A stretch of DNA of 5,398 nucleotides from CAZQGJ01 sp964592905 (GTDB taxonomy: Bacteria; Patescibacteriota; UBA1384; CAYGGE01), in NCBI GenBank assembly GCA_964592905.1, contig CAZQGJ010000044.1, positions 1 to 5,398 of the forward strand. Reading direction: 5' to 3'. Position 1 is the first letter of the stretch. Each line of letters opens with the position of its first letter. The position numbers and the translations under genes are program-made. Under the pieces are notes generated by a model, which was given only the letters and a program-made list of their open reading frames with translations, was not told the origin of the DNA and made no database searches. This document shows positions 4,286 to 5,398 of this stretch, one piece after another.

Positions 4286-5062
4286 ATGGCCGCCGAGCGG
4301 CGTACGGCTGGCGTGATCTTGCGCCGTTATTCGATAGGCGAGGCCGATCGACTGCTCTTGACGATGACCCGCGAGCTAGGCAAGGTGCCTCTAATCGCTC
4401 GCGGACTGAAAAAACCACGCTCTAAATTAGCCGGTCAGCTAGAGCCGTGGCAGATCGTCGAGCTTCGCCTAATTCCTACCGGCCAGTATTGGTTAGTCGT
4501 CGGTGCCGAGGCTAAAAGCGCTGTCCCAGAGCTGGCCCGCGATCTCGATCTGTTTACCGAATTTTCGGGCTTTGTCGAAGTTTATGACCGTCTTATTCCC
4601 GAGGCCGCACCCGATAGCGCCAGCTTTGAGCTGTTGACCGACCTGATTACTGGCTTAGTTTCGGTGGCGACCGATGGGGCCCAGTGTCGTTGGCTGATTG
4701 CTTTGGCTAGCTTTCGTCTGTTGGCCGAACTTGGTTACTTGCCTGACTATGAGCTGACCGAGACGCTCACTGCCGCCGAGCTCGAAACAGCGACCTTTTT
4801 GACTCATCCGGCTCGACAGGATCTAGAACGCTCGGCTGTGACAATCGATGACTCGCTGACAACTCTAATTAGCGGCGAAGCACTTCTCTGTAACGTCAAT
4901 ATGGTGAAGTTCTTACGACTCTGTCGACAGCTTTCGCTACCTGCTTTGCAACGGATAAAACTATCCAGCCGTGAACAGGCGGGCTTGAGCTGGCTAGTCG
5001 GCGCGATGTTACGCCAACTGCTAGATCGTCCCTTGGTCAGCGATAAGTTGCGTGGTCAGTAG
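4286..5062 (+). CDS. recO: DNA repair protein RecO
   Basis: RecO anneals single strands and, with RecR, loads RecA onto SSB-coated DNA at gaps in the RecF pathway. The N-terminal OB fold is clear: GVILRRYSIGEADRLL (9-24), then LGKVPLIARGLKKPRSKLAGQLEP (31-54, many basic residues for DNA contact). The C-terminal two thirds is helical (residues 93-158 and 192-250), as expected. The length (258 aa) is normal. The four-cysteine zinc finger found in many RecO proteins after the GLxP-type segment is absent: at GYLPDYELTET (150-160) and beyond there is no CxxC, as in E. coli RecO. The ATG lies 2 nt after the preceding stop with no Shine-Dalgarno, so translation is probably coupled. No terminator follows the TAG stop within the 65-nt gap to the next gene. 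Confidence 0.93.
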   Translation: MAAERRTAGVILRRYSIGEADRLLLTMTRELGKVPLIARGLKKPRSKLAGQLEPWQIVELRLIPTGQYWLVVGAEAKSAVPELARDLDLFTEFSGFVEVYDRLIPEAAPDSASFELLTDLITGLVSVATDGAQCRWLIALASFRLLAELGYLPDYELTETLTAAELETATFLTHPARQDLERSAVTIDDSLTTLISGEALLCNVNMVKFLRLCRQLSLPALQRIKLSSREQAGLSWLVGAMLRQLLDRPLVSDKLRGQ

Positions 5063-5089
5063 AGCGACTGTTGACCGGTCTAACCCGGC

Positions 5090-5118
5090 TTGCCTCCAGA
5101 GAAGAAATAGCGTAAACT
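5090..5118 (+). promoter_or_regulatory. Promoter of glycyl-tRNA synthetase, probably leaderless
   Basis: TTGCCT (5090-5095, 4 of 6) and TAAACT (5113-5118, 4 of 6) are 17 nt apart. Transcription would start near 5124-5126, only 2-4 nt before the ATG at 5128. No Shine-Dalgarno precedes that ATG, which fits a leaderless mRNA. An 8-bp palindrome, GACCGGTC (5073-5080), lies upstream of the -35 box. There is no room for a T-box leader, the usual glycine-sensing control of this gene in Firmicutes. Confidence 0.45.
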
Positions 5119-5127
5119 CAACTCACA

Positions 5128-5398
5128 ATGTCTAACTTTGATCCAATTATTAATTTAGCCAAACGGCGTGGCTTTGTCTTTCCCTCAGCCGAGATCTACG
5201 GCGGCTTAGGCGGCGTTTGGGATTGGGGTCCGCTTGGCACCTTGCTCAAAAAACGGATTCAGGCCGATTGGTGGCGGGCGATGATCCAAGATCGGCTCGA
5301 TATCGTGCCGATCGATTCAGCTATTTTGACCAAAGCCGAAGTTCTCGAGGCCTCGGGCCATGTTGATAACTTTACCGATCCTTTGGTCGAGTGTCATG
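5128..5398 (+). CDS. glyS: Glycine--tRNA ligase, single-chain class II type (5' part, cut by window end)
   Basis: The enzyme charges tRNA-Gly with glycine using ATP. The 90 visible residues match the N-terminus of the homodimeric (eukaryote, archaeal and Gram-positive) form, not the alpha-beta tetramer of E. coli. Key segments are AKRRGFVFPSAEIYGGLGG (11-29), VWDWGPLG (30-37), KKRIQADWW (41-49, around class II motif 1) and the SGHVDNFTDPLVEC block (76-89). The tRNA-recognition and anticodon domains lie beyond the window. The ATG is chosen because the RRGF motif falls at the usual distance and no earlier in-frame start fits. It has its own probable promoter after recO, though read-through from recO is possible since no terminator separates them. 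Confidence 0.95.
   Translation, partial: MSNFDPIINLAKRRGFVFPSAEIYGGLGGVWDWGPLGTLLKKRIQADWWRAMIQDRLDIVPIDSAILTKAEVLEASGHVDNFTDPLVECH

Noticed and set aside
4158..4425. Plus- and minus-strand frames across the glmU-like/recO junction
   Set aside because: They are out-of-frame readings of two well-supported genes, with strongly Arg-biased translations.
5063..5127. Glycine T-box or riboswitch before glycyl-tRNA synthetase
   Set aside because: The gap is only 65 nt, contains no T-box consensus or terminator-antiterminator pair, and the promoter leaves almost no leader.
1..5398. Insertion sequence, phage integration site or CRISPR array
   Set aside because: No transposase or integrase motifs, no terminal inverted repeats with target duplications, and no regularly spaced repeats were found.

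Overview
The window looks like a piece of a small-genome bacterial chromosome, most likely Patescibacteria (CPR), with Saccharibacteria as one candidate. The base composition appears near 50% GC. The grounds are a single-chain class II glycyl-tRNA synthetase, an N-terminal-only GlmU, a divergent YvcK/CofD-family protein, near-absence of Shine-Dalgarno sites before the housekeeping genes, and orphan small proteins between housekeeping genes. UGA is used as a stop (three genes end in TGA), so this is not the UGA-glycine code of Gracilibacteria/SR1. The lineage call is an inference, not a sequence match.

Left edge (1-201). There is no open reading frame of note here. Two divergent sigma70-like promoters lie almost back to back, with -35 boxes at 65-70 (minus) and 77-82 (plus). 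The minus promoter points at an ATG preceded by AGGAG that runs off the left end. The plus promoter points at a roughly 90-nt stretch with a hairpin and a strong intrinsic terminator: a candidate small RNA or an eroded gene unit.

Orphan unit B (207-985). A near-consensus promoter, a 5'-end hairpin, a 218-aa protein of unknown function, and a strong terminator.

Housekeeping block 1 (987-2879). A YvcK/CofD-family gene that appears to be transcribed leaderless, then formamidopyrimidine-DNA glycosylase 12 nt later.

Orphan unit C (2888-3477). Built like unit B: near-consensus promoter, 5'-end hairpin, 146-aa unknown protein, terminator. It sits between two housekeeping gene pairs.

Housekeeping block 2 (about 3490 to the right edge). 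A GlmU-type nucleotidyltransferase, recO 2 nt later, then the start of glycyl-tRNA synthetase behind its own, apparently leaderless, promoter.

YvcK (known in Bacillus to bind UDP-GlcNAc) and the GlmU-type enzyme (which would make UDP-GlcNAc) share an envelope-precursor theme. MutM and RecO share DNA repair. The most striking pattern is a contrast between two expression layouts: unknown genes packaged as self-contained promoter-hairpin-ORF-terminator units, and housekeeping genes with no leader, no hairpin and no Shine-Dalgarno. I found no mobile-element ends, CRISPR array, tRNA or rRNA.
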